Shown here: positions 10,628 through 19,673 of the stretch, in pieces | Layout of the letters: each line of letters starts with the position of its first letter | How positions within the stretch are numbered: position 1 is the first letter of the stretch | Assembly: GCA_964621755.1 (NCBI GenBank) | Contig: CAZUPI010000002.1 | Location: 24,451-88,450 of the forward strand | Reading direction: 5' to 3' | DNA: 64,000 nt | From: UMGS1696 sp964621755 | GTDB taxonomy: Bacteria; Bacillota; Clostridia; Oscillospirales; CAG-272 | Program-made: the position numbers and the translations under genes | Notes under the pieces: model-generated | What the model was told of the DNA's origin: nothing | The model's input: the letters and a program-made list of their open reading frames with translations, nothing else | The model's database searches: none

Positions 10628-11014
10628 AAATTTACTCATAATGTTCACTTCCGGGATAAATTTTCTCAATCAAACGGCGCGTCGTCTTTGAGCACCATCT
10701 CCATATATTGCTGCTTTGTTATCAGCACTCTGCGCGGCTTCTGACCTTCCGATCCGCTGACATAGCCGAGGTTTTCCATTGCGTCTATCAATTTTGCCGC
10801 ACGTCCGTAGCCGAGGGACAGTTTGCGCTGTATTAGGGATGTCGATATTTTTCCGCTGTCGACCGCAAGCTCTATGGCAGCCTTCAGCATGGGGTCTTCG
10901 TTTTCTCCATCCTCGTCAGACTGCACAGCGCCTCCGGCAGACACAGACGCGCCCTTCTTCCCTCCCCCGCATTTCAGCGTTTCCTGCTCAATTTGCTTCT
11001 GCACTTCCTCGGAA
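10628..11014. repeat. 387-bp direct duplication, copy A (inserted in DJ-1)
   Basis: This segment is identical to 12335-12721 except for one base (T at 10980 versus C at 12687). The offset is a constant 1707 bp. Copy A carries the last ~115 codons of ftsK, its stop, the intergenic spacer and the first four codons of tmk. Copy B is the native location. The insert length is a multiple of three and interrupts DJ-1 cleanly near its 3' end. Confidence 0.92.
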
Positions 11015-11523
11015 CACGTCAGTGCGGTCAGCGTAAGGGCAAATTCAAGGGCGGCGCCCATTCCGCACGCCGTAACAAATTTACCGTCTACTTCAACGCG
11101 GCCGCCGGTATAGTCCGCGCCGTCGAGATATTTTTCAAAGCCGGGGAAACAGGTTGCACGACGCCCGCGCAGCAGGCCGCGCTTGCCGGGAATCATGGGA
11201 GCCGCACAAATCGCTGCAACATACGCCCCCTCCGACACAGCCCGGTCAAGGAAGCGCTCTACGAGTTCGGATTCATCGAGATTTTTTGCGCCTGGCATTC
11301 CACCGGGAAAGATAATCATATTGATTTTTTCCTCTTCCGCGAGCTTTGCCGCCTTTTTGGCGGTCAGGTCGGCATTCACTGTAATACCATGCGCGCCGTT
11401 TACCGCGGAATCTCCCGCTTTGATTGAAACGGTCTTCACATCAAGGCCCGCCCGACGAAGCACATCTATCGGGGTGAGAGCCTCAATTTCCTCAAAGCCA
11501 TCTGCCAAAAACTCTATTATCAT
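10666..11523 (-). CDS. DJ-1/PfpI family protein fused to a duplicated FtsK gamma domain
   Basis: Residues 1-178 are a DJ-1/PfpI domain: MIIEFLADGFEEIEALTP, the nucleophile elbow AAICAAPMI with the conserved Cys, and the end ACGMGAALEFALTLTALT. From there the frame continues into a copy of the FtsK C-terminus (acidic/Gly linker, then the gamma winged-helix domain with LIQRKLSLGYGRAAKLID). DJ-1 proteins are glyoxalases, deglycases or chaperones; the gamma domain reads KOPS sites in DNA. The join results from a local 387-bp insertion, so this chimera is unlikely to be an evolved fusion. Start at 11523 follows AAGGTG. An extended -10 (TGGTATAAT) lies near 11567-11574. Confidence 0.85.
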   Translation of the reverse strand: MIIEFLADGFEEIEALTPIDVLRRAGLDVKTVSIKAGDSAVNGAHGITVNADLTAKKAAKLAEEEKINMIIFPGGMPGAKNLDESELVERFLDRAVSEGAYVAAICAAPMIPGKRGLLRGRRATCFPGFEKYLDGADYTGGRVEVDGKFVTACGMGAALEFALTLTALTCSEEVQKQIEQETLKCGGGKKGASVSAGGAVQSDEDGENEDPMLKAAIELAVDSGKISTSLIQRKLSLGYGRAAKLIDAMENLGYVSGSEGQKPRRVLITKQQYMEMVLKDDAPFD

Positions 11524-11674
11524 AGTAATCACCTTCATACAAATGAATATTTATATTATCTGCATTATTATACCATTGTTACGCAAAAAAGCGGTTAACA
11601 ATCCATAAACAATCTTACATTTTAATGGATTATTTACAATTTCATCCTCATTTTTCATGGGGCGTGCAAAGGAT

Positions 11675-12346
11675 TTACATTAGGTCTGCGACGACTGCGC
11701 GAATCTTCTCCGCGATTTTTTTCCGCGAATACGGTTCCGTGCCATCGTCGTCCGCGCACTTTACTACCGTCCATCCGCACTTATCTGCCACATACATGGC
11801 AGCCTCGCGGCACCGGTGAAGATATCCGACATCTTTCTCATGGATATCGAGCTTTGCTCCCGTCTCCTCGCTGCGCTTTTGCACCATGGCGTCGGACACC
11901 GTGTCCGGCATATCGAGCAGAATCACGCGGTCCGGTGACGGAAGCCCGAGTTTTTCAAATTCAAAATCCCACAGCCACGTGAGAAAACCGTCCCACTGCT
12001 CCCGCGGCAGCTTCGAAATCTGGTGATAAGCGTTCGCAGTGGTATATCGGTTTGCGATAAGGTAAGTATCGGAGTTGAGGTAATCCGCCCTCCACTGCGT
12101 CACGTAGCTGACATAGCGGTCTGCGGCGAAAAACATAGAGGCGGCATACGCATTCGTGTCGTCCGGATGTTCCCCAAGCTCTCCGCGCAGATACAGCTCG
12201 ACAAGGGCTGCTCCTGCGCTCCCGTAGCTTGGGAAATCAATCACACGTACCCTTTTGCCGGCTCTCTCCAGAAATTCGCGCAGATACAGTATCTGCGTTC
12301 CTTTTCCGGAACCGTCGAGTCCCTCCAGTACAATAAATTTACTCAT
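11675..12346 (-). CDS. tmk: Thymidylate kinase
   Basis: Phosphorylates dTMP to dTDP. The P-loop is FIVLEGLDGSGKGTQ at residues 3-17, with the second motif VIDFPSYGSAGAAL and NRYTTANAYHQ around the DR-like site. LLDMP and KRSEETGAKLDIHE form the later conserved blocks. 223 residues is normal. The P-loop ends GKGT where most Tmk have GKST. Start at 12346 has GGAAG upstream; it follows ftsK by 26 bp. The first four codons are also duplicated at copy A. Confidence 0.9.
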   Translation of the reverse strand: MSKFIVLEGLDGSGKGTQILYLREFLERAGKRVRVIDFPSYGSAGAALVELYLRGELGEHPDDTNAYAASMFFAADRYVSYVTQWRADYLNSDTYLIANRYTTANAYHQISKLPREQWDGFLTWLWDFEFEKLGLPSPDRVILLDMPDTVSDAMVQKRSEETGAKLDIHEKDVGYLHRCREAAMYVADKCGWTVVKCADDDGTEPYSRKKIAEKIRAVVADLM

Positions 12347-12721
12347 AATGTTCACTTCCGGGATAAATTTTCTCAATCAAACGGCGCGTCGTCTTTGAGC
12401 ACCATCTCCATATATTGCTGCTTTGTTATCAGCACTCTGCGCGGCTTCTGACCTTCCGATCCGCTGACATAGCCGAGGTTTTCCATTGCGTCTATCAATT
12501 TTGCCGCACGTCCGTAGCCGAGGGACAGTTTGCGCTGTATTAGGGATGTCGATATTTTTCCGCTGTCGACCGCAAGCTCTATGGCAGCCTTCAGCATGGG
12601 GTCTTCGTTTTCTCCATCCTCGTCAGACTGCACAGCGCCTCCGGCAGACACAGACGCGCCCTTCTTCCCTCCCCCGCATTTCAGCGCTTCCTGCTCAATT
12701 TGCTTCTGCACTTCCTCGGAA
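12335..12721. repeat. 387-bp direct duplication, copy B (native ftsK 3' end)
   Basis: Source copy of the duplicated segment; see 10628-11014. It spans the end of ftsK, the spacer, and the first codons of tmk. At its inner end the two copies diverge after GGAA, with a further ACGT shared beyond one mismatch, so a short microhomology flanks the junction. Confidence 0.92.
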
Positions 12722-15480
12722 TACGTTCCGTCGACGGGGTTCATATTTTTGATGTACGACACCACTTCTTCCACATCCTCTTCCGACACAAACGCGCCCT
12801 GCACGCGCACCGGCGTCATTGCGCCGACCGGGGAGAACAGCATGTCGCCTCGACCAATGAGGGTCTCTGCACCAACTTTATCGAGAATAACGCGCGAGTC
12901 GACCTGCGAGGACACGGCAAACGCGATTCTCGACGGAATGTTCGCTTTGATAAGACCGGTGATGACGTTTACCGACGGTCTTTGCGTACCGATGATAAGG
13001 TGCATTCCCGCCGCTCTTGCCTTCTGCGCGATACGGCAGATGGAATCCTCCACCTCGTCCGGCGCTGTCATCATGAAGTCCGCCAACTCGTCGATGATGA
13101 TCACAATTCGATTCATGAATTCGTAGTCGGGGTCGTCCTTCGTCACTTTGTTGTATGCTGTGATGTCACGTACTCCCACCGCCTCAATCAGTCCGAACCG
13201 CCGCTCCATTTCGCTGACTGCCCACGATAGGGAGCCCGCCGCCTTCTTCGGGTCACTGATGACCGGAGACAGGAGATGCGGGATGCCGTTGTAGATGTTC
13301 AGCTCGACCTTCTTCGGGTCGATGAGTATCATCTTCACGTCGTCCGGCGACGCTTTATAAAGCAGGCTCGTGATAATCGAGTTGATGCAGACCGATTTAC
13401 CGGAACCGGTCGTACCGGCAATCAGAAGATGCGGCATTTTGGCAATGTCGAAATACACGGCTTCTCCCGCCACGTCCTCTCCGAGACATACGGTCAGCTT
13501 GCTTTTCGCGTTCACAAATCGGTCGTCACAGATAAGGGTTCTAAGGTGTACCGTCGCTTGATTTTTGTTCGGGACCTCAATGCCGACTGCGGATTTCCCC
13601 GGAATCGGCGCTTCAATACGAACGCCCTTCGTCGCCAGATTCAGCGCGATGTCGTCGACAAGGCTGGTAATGGAACGAACACGCGTCCCGGGTTCAGGGA
13701 ACAATTCATACCGAGTAATGGTCGGACCGCGGGAAATATCCTCGATTTTGGTTTTTACATTAAAGCTCTTGAGCGTTTCCACCAGCTTTACTGCATTGTC
13801 CTGAAGTTCATCCTTGATATCCTCGTCGTTGTTTGAGGTATCCTCGGTCAAAAGTTCGACCGGCGGGAACTTGTAGTCCGGCGCAGCTGCCTTGACCTTC
13901 GCGCTCTCATGATTTTCCGCTGTTGAGATTGCCCCGCGTTTCACTTCAAGGCTGGTTGAGACGTTCTGCTTATACGCCTCCGACAGCTTGTCAAGAAGCT
14001 CCGCATCCTCGGGATTGACGAAGATGTTCGACACGTCGTACTCCCCATCATCCGACACACCCGACACCGAGGCCGCGAGACGAACCGTATCTGTGGTATC
14101 CGCGTTCTCTTTGGATTTGGAATGGATTTCCATTGCCGCAACTTCTACCGCATCAAGCACATCGCCGCCCGTGATTTCGGTTTCGGAACCATCGGCGTCT
14201 GTAAAGTCCTCCGCGTCCTCATTCTGGGGATTCTCCTCCAGCACTTCTCCTGTCTCAGTGTCCACCACAACGGATTGCCTGTGTATCGTTTTGGGGAGGG
14301 GCTGCGGCTCGGCGGTCTCACGGATTCCCTCTGTTTTACGGCTTTTCTCGATTCTCTCACGTGTACGGCGCATCACTTCGTCGAAAATTTTCTCGTCGAC
14401 CGCTCCTGTGTCCACTTTCGTATCGGTAAGAGCCTCTTTTACCTTTGCCTCGTCGACTGCGTCGTCAGACTCCATCAGTACCGTGCCTCCCGCAACGACT
14501 GTTTCCTCATATTGGTTTCTCGCCGCAGTGTCCTCGACAGGATGCGCGTTTTGCTGCTCGTCATCCGTGGGGATTTCGATGTCTGCCGCGCTGCGCTTCT
14601 TCACCCGGTATATCGTTCCCTGCGGCGATGGGTTCTGGGGAACTATGGGCGTTATCGGCGTAAGCTGATTTTCCGCAGCCGGCAATTCAACCGGGTATGC
14701 CGGTGTCTCCCGCTGGCGCCTTCTCTTTTCGCGCAAGTACTCAAGGTATTCTTCTTCGCGCACCTTCTGCCGTTCGCGCCGTGCGGGATTCTGTCTCTCC
14801 ATCATTCGCTCATCCATGCGCTGACGGCGGTTGTCAATCGCAACCTTAATTTTGTATGCAATATAAATAAACACACCTCTGGGTGTCATCCCCGCCACAT
14901 AGAGCACAAGGAGCGCTATTGCGGCAAAGAGGAGGATGAGCGAGCAGATTTTTCCGAATCCGCGGAGAAGCAGCTCGCCGAGGAGTCCGCCGATGACCCC
15001 GCCGCCCACGAAGATTTTTCCGTCGTCAAAGTGCGCGGCAGCGGACAAAGTAGCTTCTCCCCCACCGAGGATATGCAGAAGCATTGCGAGTAGGATAAAA
15101 ATAATTCCCATACATGAGGTTCGCCCGACGAACGCACCGTCCTCCATATCCCGCCGCCACGTAATCGCGCGGATAAGGATAAGTATGGGGAGCACATACG
15201 CAGCTCCCGCGAACAGTCCTGCGAGAACATCGCGGATTCCGCCGCCGATTTTACCTTCCCCGGCAATGATGCAGACGGCGAGCAAGAGCGCGCACAGTGC
15301 GACTATGTATGGTGTCAGCTGATAGACAAACCCCTCCTCACGAGGGGTATCTGTACGAGCCTCAGCGGATTTTTTTGAAGTCTGCTTTTTGGTCTCAGCA
15401 GATTTTGCGGATGCAGATTTAGATTTTGACGTTGTTTTGGCTTTTGTTCCGGAGCTTTTCGTATTCTTCGTTTGCGCCAT
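12373..15480 (-). CDS. ftsK: DNA translocase FtsK/SpoIIIE
   Basis: Membrane-anchored hexameric motor that pumps DNA through the closing septum. 1035 residues: a Lys/Ser-rich start, four transmembrane segments (about 52-190), a long acidic variable linker (about 200-540), and the motor with Walker A IAGTTGSGKSV and Walker B IVIIIDELADFMM. The C-terminal gamma domain contains LGYGRAAKLIDAMENLGYV. The start follows GGAAGGGGAG. The final 115 residues are duplicated in the DJ-1 locus. Whether it acts in division, sporulation or both cannot be told from the sequence. Confidence 0.96.
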   Translation of the reverse strand: MAQTKNTKSSGTKAKTTSKSKSASAKSAETKKQTSKKSAEARTDTPREEGFVYQLTPYIVALCALLLAVCIIAGEGKIGGGIRDVLAGLFAGAAYVLPILILIRAITWRRDMEDGAFVGRTSCMGIIFILLAMLLHILGGGEATLSAAAHFDDGKIFVGGGVIGGLLGELLLRGFGKICSLILLFAAIALLVLYVAGMTPRGVFIYIAYKIKVAIDNRRQRMDERMMERQNPARRERQKVREEEYLEYLREKRRRQRETPAYPVELPAAENQLTPITPIVPQNPSPQGTIYRVKKRSAADIEIPTDDEQQNAHPVEDTAARNQYEETVVAGGTVLMESDDAVDEAKVKEALTDTKVDTGAVDEKIFDEVMRRTRERIEKSRKTEGIRETAEPQPLPKTIHRQSVVVDTETGEVLEENPQNEDAEDFTDADGSETEITGGDVLDAVEVAAMEIHSKSKENADTTDTVRLAASVSGVSDDGEYDVSNIFVNPEDAELLDKLSEAYKQNVSTSLEVKRGAISTAENHESAKVKAAAPDYKFPPVELLTEDTSNNDEDIKDELQDNAVKLVETLKSFNVKTKIEDISRGPTITRYELFPEPGTRVRSITSLVDDIALNLATKGVRIEAPIPGKSAVGIEVPNKNQATVHLRTLICDDRFVNAKSKLTVCLGEDVAGEAVYFDIAKMPHLLIAGTTGSGKSVCINSIITSLLYKASPDDVKMILIDPKKVELNIYNGIPHLLSPVISDPKKAAGSLSWAVSEMERRFGLIEAVGVRDITAYNKVTKDDPDYEFMNRIVIIIDELADFMMTAPDEVEDSICRIAQKARAAGMHLIIGTQRPSVNVITGLIKANIPSRIAFAVSSQVDSRVILDKVGAETLIGRGDMLFSPVGAMTPVRVQGAFVSEEDVEEVVSYIKNMNPVDGTYSEEVQKQIEQEALKCGGGKKGASVSAGGAVQSDEDGENEDPMLKAAIELAVDSGKISTSLIQRKLSLGYGRAAKLIDAMENLGYVSGSEGQKPRRVLITKQQYMEMVLKDDAPFD

Positions 15481-15686
15481 AATTCTCCCCTTCCGGACTT
15501 TTTATTATAAGTGAGTTTACCGTGGACTCAAGGTTTATGGAATCTCCCGCTGTACTCACGTGATTTTCATATTTTTCCCTGACGATATAACGCCACTATA
15601 TATTTTACCATGACAAGGGAAAAAATACAAGGTTTATTTTCGGTGAATAATATGGGAAAAAATCAACAAATTAATTTATAAATATT

Positions 15687-16109
15687 GTGATAATGAGAGA
15701 GATGGCAAAATTTTGTATGAAAATGAAATTTTTTCCAAAAGATGCGGCAGTATTCCTTCTTGTGACCCTTCTATCGGCATGTGCGGGCTTTCTGAATGGA
15801 ATCATCGGAGTCGGCGGCGGCATGTTGTTCATGCTGATTCCCGGCCTTGTGAGGCACGATTGTGATGCAAAAGAAATTTTCGCGTTCGCGATGGCGTGTG
15901 TTATTCCAATCTCAGCGGTCTCCCTTCTGTTTTACCGCGGCGTCGGAGCTGTTGACAGTGTTCCCATGCTTTTGTCGATTCTCGCCCCCTCTATTCTTGG
16001 CGGTGCGGCAGGCGCTATGTTGTGCGATAAAATAAAATCGAAGTGGCTGAACATCGCCTTTGCGGTTCTGACCATTTACTCGGGCGCTTCCATGATATTT
16101 AGGAGATAA
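15687..16109 (+). CDS. Half-size TauE/SafE-like membrane protein (N half)
   Basis: A 140-residue protein with about four hydrophobic segments and the TauE/SafE glycine motif GIIGVGGGMLFMLIPG. Full TauE/SafE sulfite or anion exporters have about eight segments and 250 residues, so this is half length. It is followed 4 bp later by a second half-size homologue, suggesting they assemble as a pair. The GTG start at 15687 is uncertain; several in-frame ATG codons follow and no clear ribosome binding site favours one. Confidence 0.8.
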   Translation: MIMREMAKFCMKMKFFPKDAAVFLLVTLLSACAGFLNGIIGVGGGMLFMLIPGLVRHDCDAKEIFAFAMACVIPISAVSLLFYRGVGAVDSVPMLLSILAPSILGGAAGAMLCDKIKSKWLNIAFAVLTIYSGASMIFRR

Positions 16110-16113
16110 GCCA

Positions 16114-16485
16114 ATGAAAATCTGGGATATTATCATTCTGTTTCTTCTGTCTGCGGTTGCGGGAACGGGAATCGGCGGCGGCGGACTGTTTGTGGTCTAT
16201 CTGGTGGCCATTGCGGACTATCCTCAAAATGCGGCGCAGGCCATCAACCTTCTGTCCTTTCTGTTTGCGGCTGGTGTGTCCACATGGATACGTCTGAAAA
16301 GAAGCGGCGGACGCTCGGATATCCCCGCCGTTCTCTATTGTTCCGCGGTTGCCCTTCCGGGTGTGTATCTTGGAAGTCTGACACGGCAGGCCATGGAGGA
16401 AAGCATCCTGCGCATGGTATTTGGCGGAATCCTATGTGCTGTCGGAACGATTGTCCTGATTCGCGGATTCAAAAAAAAATCATAA
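16114..16485 (+). CDS. Half-size TauE/SafE-like membrane protein (C half)
   Basis: A 123-residue protein with four predicted membrane segments and the glycine motif AGTGIGGGGLFVVYLV near the N-terminus, matching the internal repeat of TauE/SafE. Ahead of the ATG is AGGAGATAAGCC, which overlaps the stop of the first half, so translation is probably coupled. Together the two genes reconstitute the length and topology of one TauE/SafE transporter. Substrate unknown. Confidence 0.8.
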   Translation: MKIWDIIILFLLSAVAGTGIGGGGLFVVYLVAIADYPQNAAQAINLLSFLFAAGVSTWIRLKRSGGRSDIPAVLYCSAVALPGVYLGSLTRQAMEESILRMVFGGILCAVGTIVLIRGFKKKS

Positions 16486-16493
16486 CATTTTTA

Positions 16494-16521
16494 TTGACAT
16501 TCCTAAAAGATATGATATAAT
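16494..16521 (+). promoter_or_regulatory. Consensus sigma-A promoter for the GH109-like gene
   Basis: TTGACA (16494-16499) and TATAAT (16516-16521) are 16 bp apart. Both hexamers are perfect consensus. The start of the downstream gene is about 120 bp away, leaving a ~110-base leader in which I see no obvious riboswitch. Confidence 0.85.
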
Positions 16522-16640
16522 ATAAAAAGAATAATTTTGTCGATATTTCATCCCTGTGAGTTCTCCCGAGCGCATAGGAGAATTTTATAAAACGATAAAA
16601 AACATTTTTTTCGTCCTCCCGACGGGAAAGTGAGGTAAAT

Positions 16641-17861
16641 ATGGAAAAATATAGAGTTGGCGTCGTTGGACTTGGCGGCCGCGGTATGGGTCATATACAC
16701 GGCATCATGACTGAGCGCGACGACGTAATTGTTACCGCAGTCTGTGACGTATACGAAGACCGTATCGCGAACGCACAAAAGCTGTGTAAGGAAAAGAAGG
16801 ATTGGGACGTTTTCGGCACGACCGATTATCGTGCTCTCATCGAGCGTGACGACGTTGACGTAGTATTCGCGTTCTCCGCATGGGAAAATCACATTCCGGT
16901 TGCCCTGTACGCCATGAACTGTGGCAAACAGGTTGCGATTGAAGTAGGCGGCGCGTATTCTCTCGACGACTGCTGGTCCCTTGTCAATACATACGAACGC
17001 ACCGGCATCCACTGCATGATGCTGGAAAATTGCTGCTATGACCGCAACGAAATGATGGTCATGCGCATGGTCCGCGAAGGCGTCTTCGGCAGAATCGTAC
17101 ACTGCGAGGGCGGCTATCAGCATGACCTCCGTGAAGAAATCAGCCTCGGTGCAGAAAACCGCCATTATAGACTCCGCAACTACCAGAACCGCAACTGCGA
17201 AAACTATCCGACTCACGAGTTGGGTCCGATTGCAAAGATTCTCGACATCAACCGCGGAAACCGCATGCTCTGCCTGTCTTCGATGGCGTCCGGCGCGTTC
17301 GGTCTGAACGACTACGCACACAAGAAGGAGAACGTTAATTCGGAGCTGCAAACTTACCGTTTTGCACAGGGCGATGTAGTAAAGACGAACATCAAGTGTG
17401 CAAACGGCGAGCTGATTACGCTCACCCTTGACACAACCCTCCCGCGCAATTACTCGAGAAACTTCACCGTCCGCGGTACAAACGGCTATTTCAGCGAGAC
17501 TTGCAACGCCGTTTACCTTGAGAACGTACACGGTGAATGGGCTCGTAACTTCTACAACAACGTAAAAGAGTATCGCGAAAAGTATGAGCATCCGGTATGG
17601 CGCAAATTTGAGGTAGAAGGTGTAAAGGGCGGTCACGGCGGCATGGACTGGCTGGTCTTCGACGGCTACTTTGAAGCGCTCCACAACGGCGATGTTCCCC
17701 CGATTGACACCTATGATACCGCTGCATGGATGTCCATCACACCCCTCTCCGAAATCTCCATTCGGAACAACGGTCAGTCCGTCGACATTCCGGACTTTAC
17801 CCGCGGCATGTGGACGCACCGCCCCGACAAGAATCACGGCTTCTATGCATTGGATAAATAA
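16641..17861 (+). CDS. Gfo/Idh/MocA family protein, GH109-like
   Basis: The N-terminal Rossmann fold binds NAD(H): VGVVGLGGRGMGHI at residues 6-19. The C-terminal part matches glycosidase family GH109 (NAD-dependent alpha-N-acetylgalactosaminidases): EGGYQHDLR, NYPTHELGPIAKIL, GGHGGMDWLVFDGYFEA and PIDTYDTAAWMSITPL. These enzymes oxidise C3 transiently and eliminate the glycoside. 406 residues, no signal peptide, so cytoplasmic. GAGGTAA precedes the ATG. GH109 assignment is by motif memory; another sugar oxidoreductase subfamily is possible. Confidence 0.85.
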   Translation: MEKYRVGVVGLGGRGMGHIHGIMTERDDVIVTAVCDVYEDRIANAQKLCKEKKDWDVFGTTDYRALIERDDVDVVFAFSAWENHIPVALYAMNCGKQVAIEVGGAYSLDDCWSLVNTYERTGIHCMMLENCCYDRNEMMVMRMVREGVFGRIVHCEGGYQHDLREEISLGAENRHYRLRNYQNRNCENYPTHELGPIAKILDINRGNRMLCLSSMASGAFGLNDYAHKKENVNSELQTYRFAQGDVVKTNIKCANGELITLTLDTTLPRNYSRNFTVRGTNGYFSETCNAVYLENVHGEWARNFYNNVKEYREKYEHPVWRKFEVEGVKGGHGGMDWLVFDGYFEALHNGDVPPIDTYDTAAWMSITPLSEISIRNNGQSVDIPDFTRGMWTHRPDKNHGFYALDK

Positions 17862-17880
17862 TATCAATTTAAATAAAAAA

Positions 17881-17917
17881 TCGGAGAGGACCTTTTACAG
17901 GAAAAGGTCCTCTCCGA
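17881..17917. terminator. Bidirectional hairpin terminator
   Basis: TCGGAGAGGACCTTTT and AAAAGGTCCTCTCCGA form a perfect 16-bp stem with a 5-base loop. The tail is ACCCCTCTCCAAAACTTTTTT. It lies between the convergent GH109-like gene and znuB. Confidence 0.85.
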
Positions 17918-17962
17918 ACCCCTCTCCAAAACTTTTTTGAGCCGGAGGGGGATTTTTATTTT

Positions 17963-18847
17963 TTATTTTTGGGGGATTGGAGCTCTGCTGCGTTGTTTGA
18001 TACGGATTTTGGAGACAATTTCTGTGACCGCGCAGACTGCGGCAAAGCATATCAGTTCTGCCGTGACAACCGCCGCGCCGGTCTGGAGAGAAAAGCGGCA
18101 GGCCGTGAAGAATCCGGCGATAAAGCAGACGACCGATATCCCCGCCGACAGCCAAAGAGTCGCACCGAAGCTCTTTGTCAGCCGCATCGCGGTAAGCGCC
18201 GGAAAAATGATTAGGGCAGAAATCATGATCGACCCCATCATCTTCATTCCGACCACGATGGTAATCCCCGTCAGCACTGCTAGGACAACGCCGAACAAGT
18301 TGGTGCGAACCCCCGCTGCCCCGGCGAAAGTTTCGTCGAAGGTCACCGCAAATATCGTCTTGCGGCATACGAGGAACCATCCAAGCACCACCGCCGACAG
18401 CACAATCGAAATTACCATATCCTTGTCCGATATCGTTACTACCGAGGCGGAGCCAAACAGGGAGTTGCAGATATCGCCGCTCCGGCCGCCCGTAAAGTTG
18501 TACATCAGCGTTCCGACCGCGACCGCCCCCGTTGAAACTACCGCACAGGCAGCGTCCCCATTCATTCGTCCCTCATTTTTTGATAACCGGAGAATCAATA
18601 CCGCCGCAAGAATGACAATCGGAACGGACACTTCCATGGAATATGATGCCCCTACTCCCGCGCAAGTGGACAGTGCCAGTGCAAAAAATCCGACATGGGA
18701 CAGGCCATCCCCAATCATTGAATACCGCTTCAAAACCAGGCTCACCCCGAGAACCGACGAGCAAAGAGATACCAGCACGCCAACAACCAGCGCCCGCAAA
18801 ATCACGCGCATTAAAAACTCCGACGCAAACATCTCAGCAAATGTCAT
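17963..18847 (-). CDS. znuB: Zinc ABC transporter permease ZnuB
   Basis: Membrane subunit of the zinc/manganese ABC importer family (ABC-3). The 294 residues contain about eight hydrophobic segments and the family patterns MIGDGLSHVGFFALALS and LIIFPALTAMRLTKSF. It lies 70 bp after znuC on the minus strand, last in the zur-znuA-znuC-znuB operon. GGAGTGACAACATT precedes the ATG. Zinc is preferred over manganese because of the adjacent Fur-family regulator, but the metal is not proven. Confidence 0.9.
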   Translation of the reverse strand: MTFAEMFASEFLMRVILRALVVGVLVSLCSSVLGVSLVLKRYSMIGDGLSHVGFFALALSTCAGVGASYSMEVSVPIVILAAVLILRLSKNEGRMNGDAACAVVSTGAVAVGTLMYNFTGGRSGDICNSLFGSASVVTISDKDMVISIVLSAVVLGWFLVCRKTIFAVTFDETFAGAAGVRTNLFGVVLAVLTGITIVVGMKMMGSIMISALIIFPALTAMRLTKSFGATLWLSAGISVVCFIAGFFTACRFSLQTGAAVVTAELICFAAVCAVTEIVSKIRIKQRSRAPIPQK

Positions 18848-18917
18848 AATGTTGTCACTCCATATTTTGTGAATTTATCCATAAAAACGACCGCAACGTA
18901 CAGCCATTCTGTGCTCG

Positions 18918-19640
18918 TCAGGAATTGTGCATCTTTTCATCCGTTTCATCGTCCAAACGTTCGTGGGCGGTGTACTCCTCGACCGTACCGTAAAAGGAAT
19001 GCCCGCGGCACATGGACAAAACGTGTCCCGCCTCATGCAGAGCACAGCCGACGTCATGCGAGACCATCATGATAGCAAGACCGCGCTCGCGGTTGAGCAT
19101 CCGCACTGCATGATACATTTCATGTGCGGCTTCCGGGTCGAGCCCGTTCATCGGTTCATCCAGCAGAAGGAGAAGGTCCGACGCACACATCGCACGCGCC
19201 AGAAGCACGCGCTGTCTCTGACCGCCGGAAAGCTCGCCGAAGCATTTGTCCGCAAGCGCATCGACGTGCAGAAGTTTCATATATTCCGCGGCGCGTTTTT
19301 TGGACTTGCGCTTCCAGAATAATCCGGTGTTATCGCGTCTGACGCATCCTGACACCACGACCTCACGCACCGACGCCGGAAAGTCGCGCTGTATCTTTGA
19401 CTGCTGAGGCAGGTAGCCAATCCCCGCGCGTCTCAGTTCCGGCGATATCATCAATCTCCCCGCTACGGGTTTGATTTCTCCCGTCACGGCACGCAACAGG
19501 GTACTCTTGCCGGACCCGTTCTCGCCAACCACACACAAATAGTCGCCGCGCGCCAGCGTAAAGCTCACGTTCTCCGCAGCGGTGTGTCCGTCAAACGCAA
19601 GCGTGATATTTTGAGCTGTTATCAAATTACTCAAAGCCAT
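18918..19640 (-). CDS. znuC: Zinc ABC transporter ATP-binding protein ZnuC
   Basis: ATPase of the zinc importer. Walker A CVVGENGSGKSTLL, signature LSGGQRQRVLLARAM and Walker B LLLLLDEPMNGLD are all present, with the switch His in MMVSHDV. 240 residues. AAGGAG precedes the ATG. It sits 33 bp after znuA and couples ATP hydrolysis to transport through ZnuB. Confidence 0.93.
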   Translation of the reverse strand: MALSNLITAQNITLAFDGHTAAENVSFTLARGDYLCVVGENGSGKSTLLRAVTGEIKPVAGRLMISPELRRAGIGYLPQQSKIQRDFPASVREVVVSGCVRRDNTGLFWKRKSKKRAAEYMKLLHVDALADKCFGELSGGQRQRVLLARAMCASDLLLLLDEPMNGLDPEAAHEMYHAVRMLNRERGLAIMMVSHDVGCALHEAGHVLSMCRGHSFYGTVEEYTAHERLDDETDEKMHNS

Positions 19641-19673
19641 TTTCTCCTTTGCCTTTTACAAAGCGGATAAAGT

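Noticed and set aside
16548..17867. A 439-codon open frame antisense to the GH109-like gene
   Set aside because: The plus-strand frame has Rossmann and GH109 motifs and a good ribosome site; the antisense frame has low-complexity composition and no motif. It is a shadow of codon bias.
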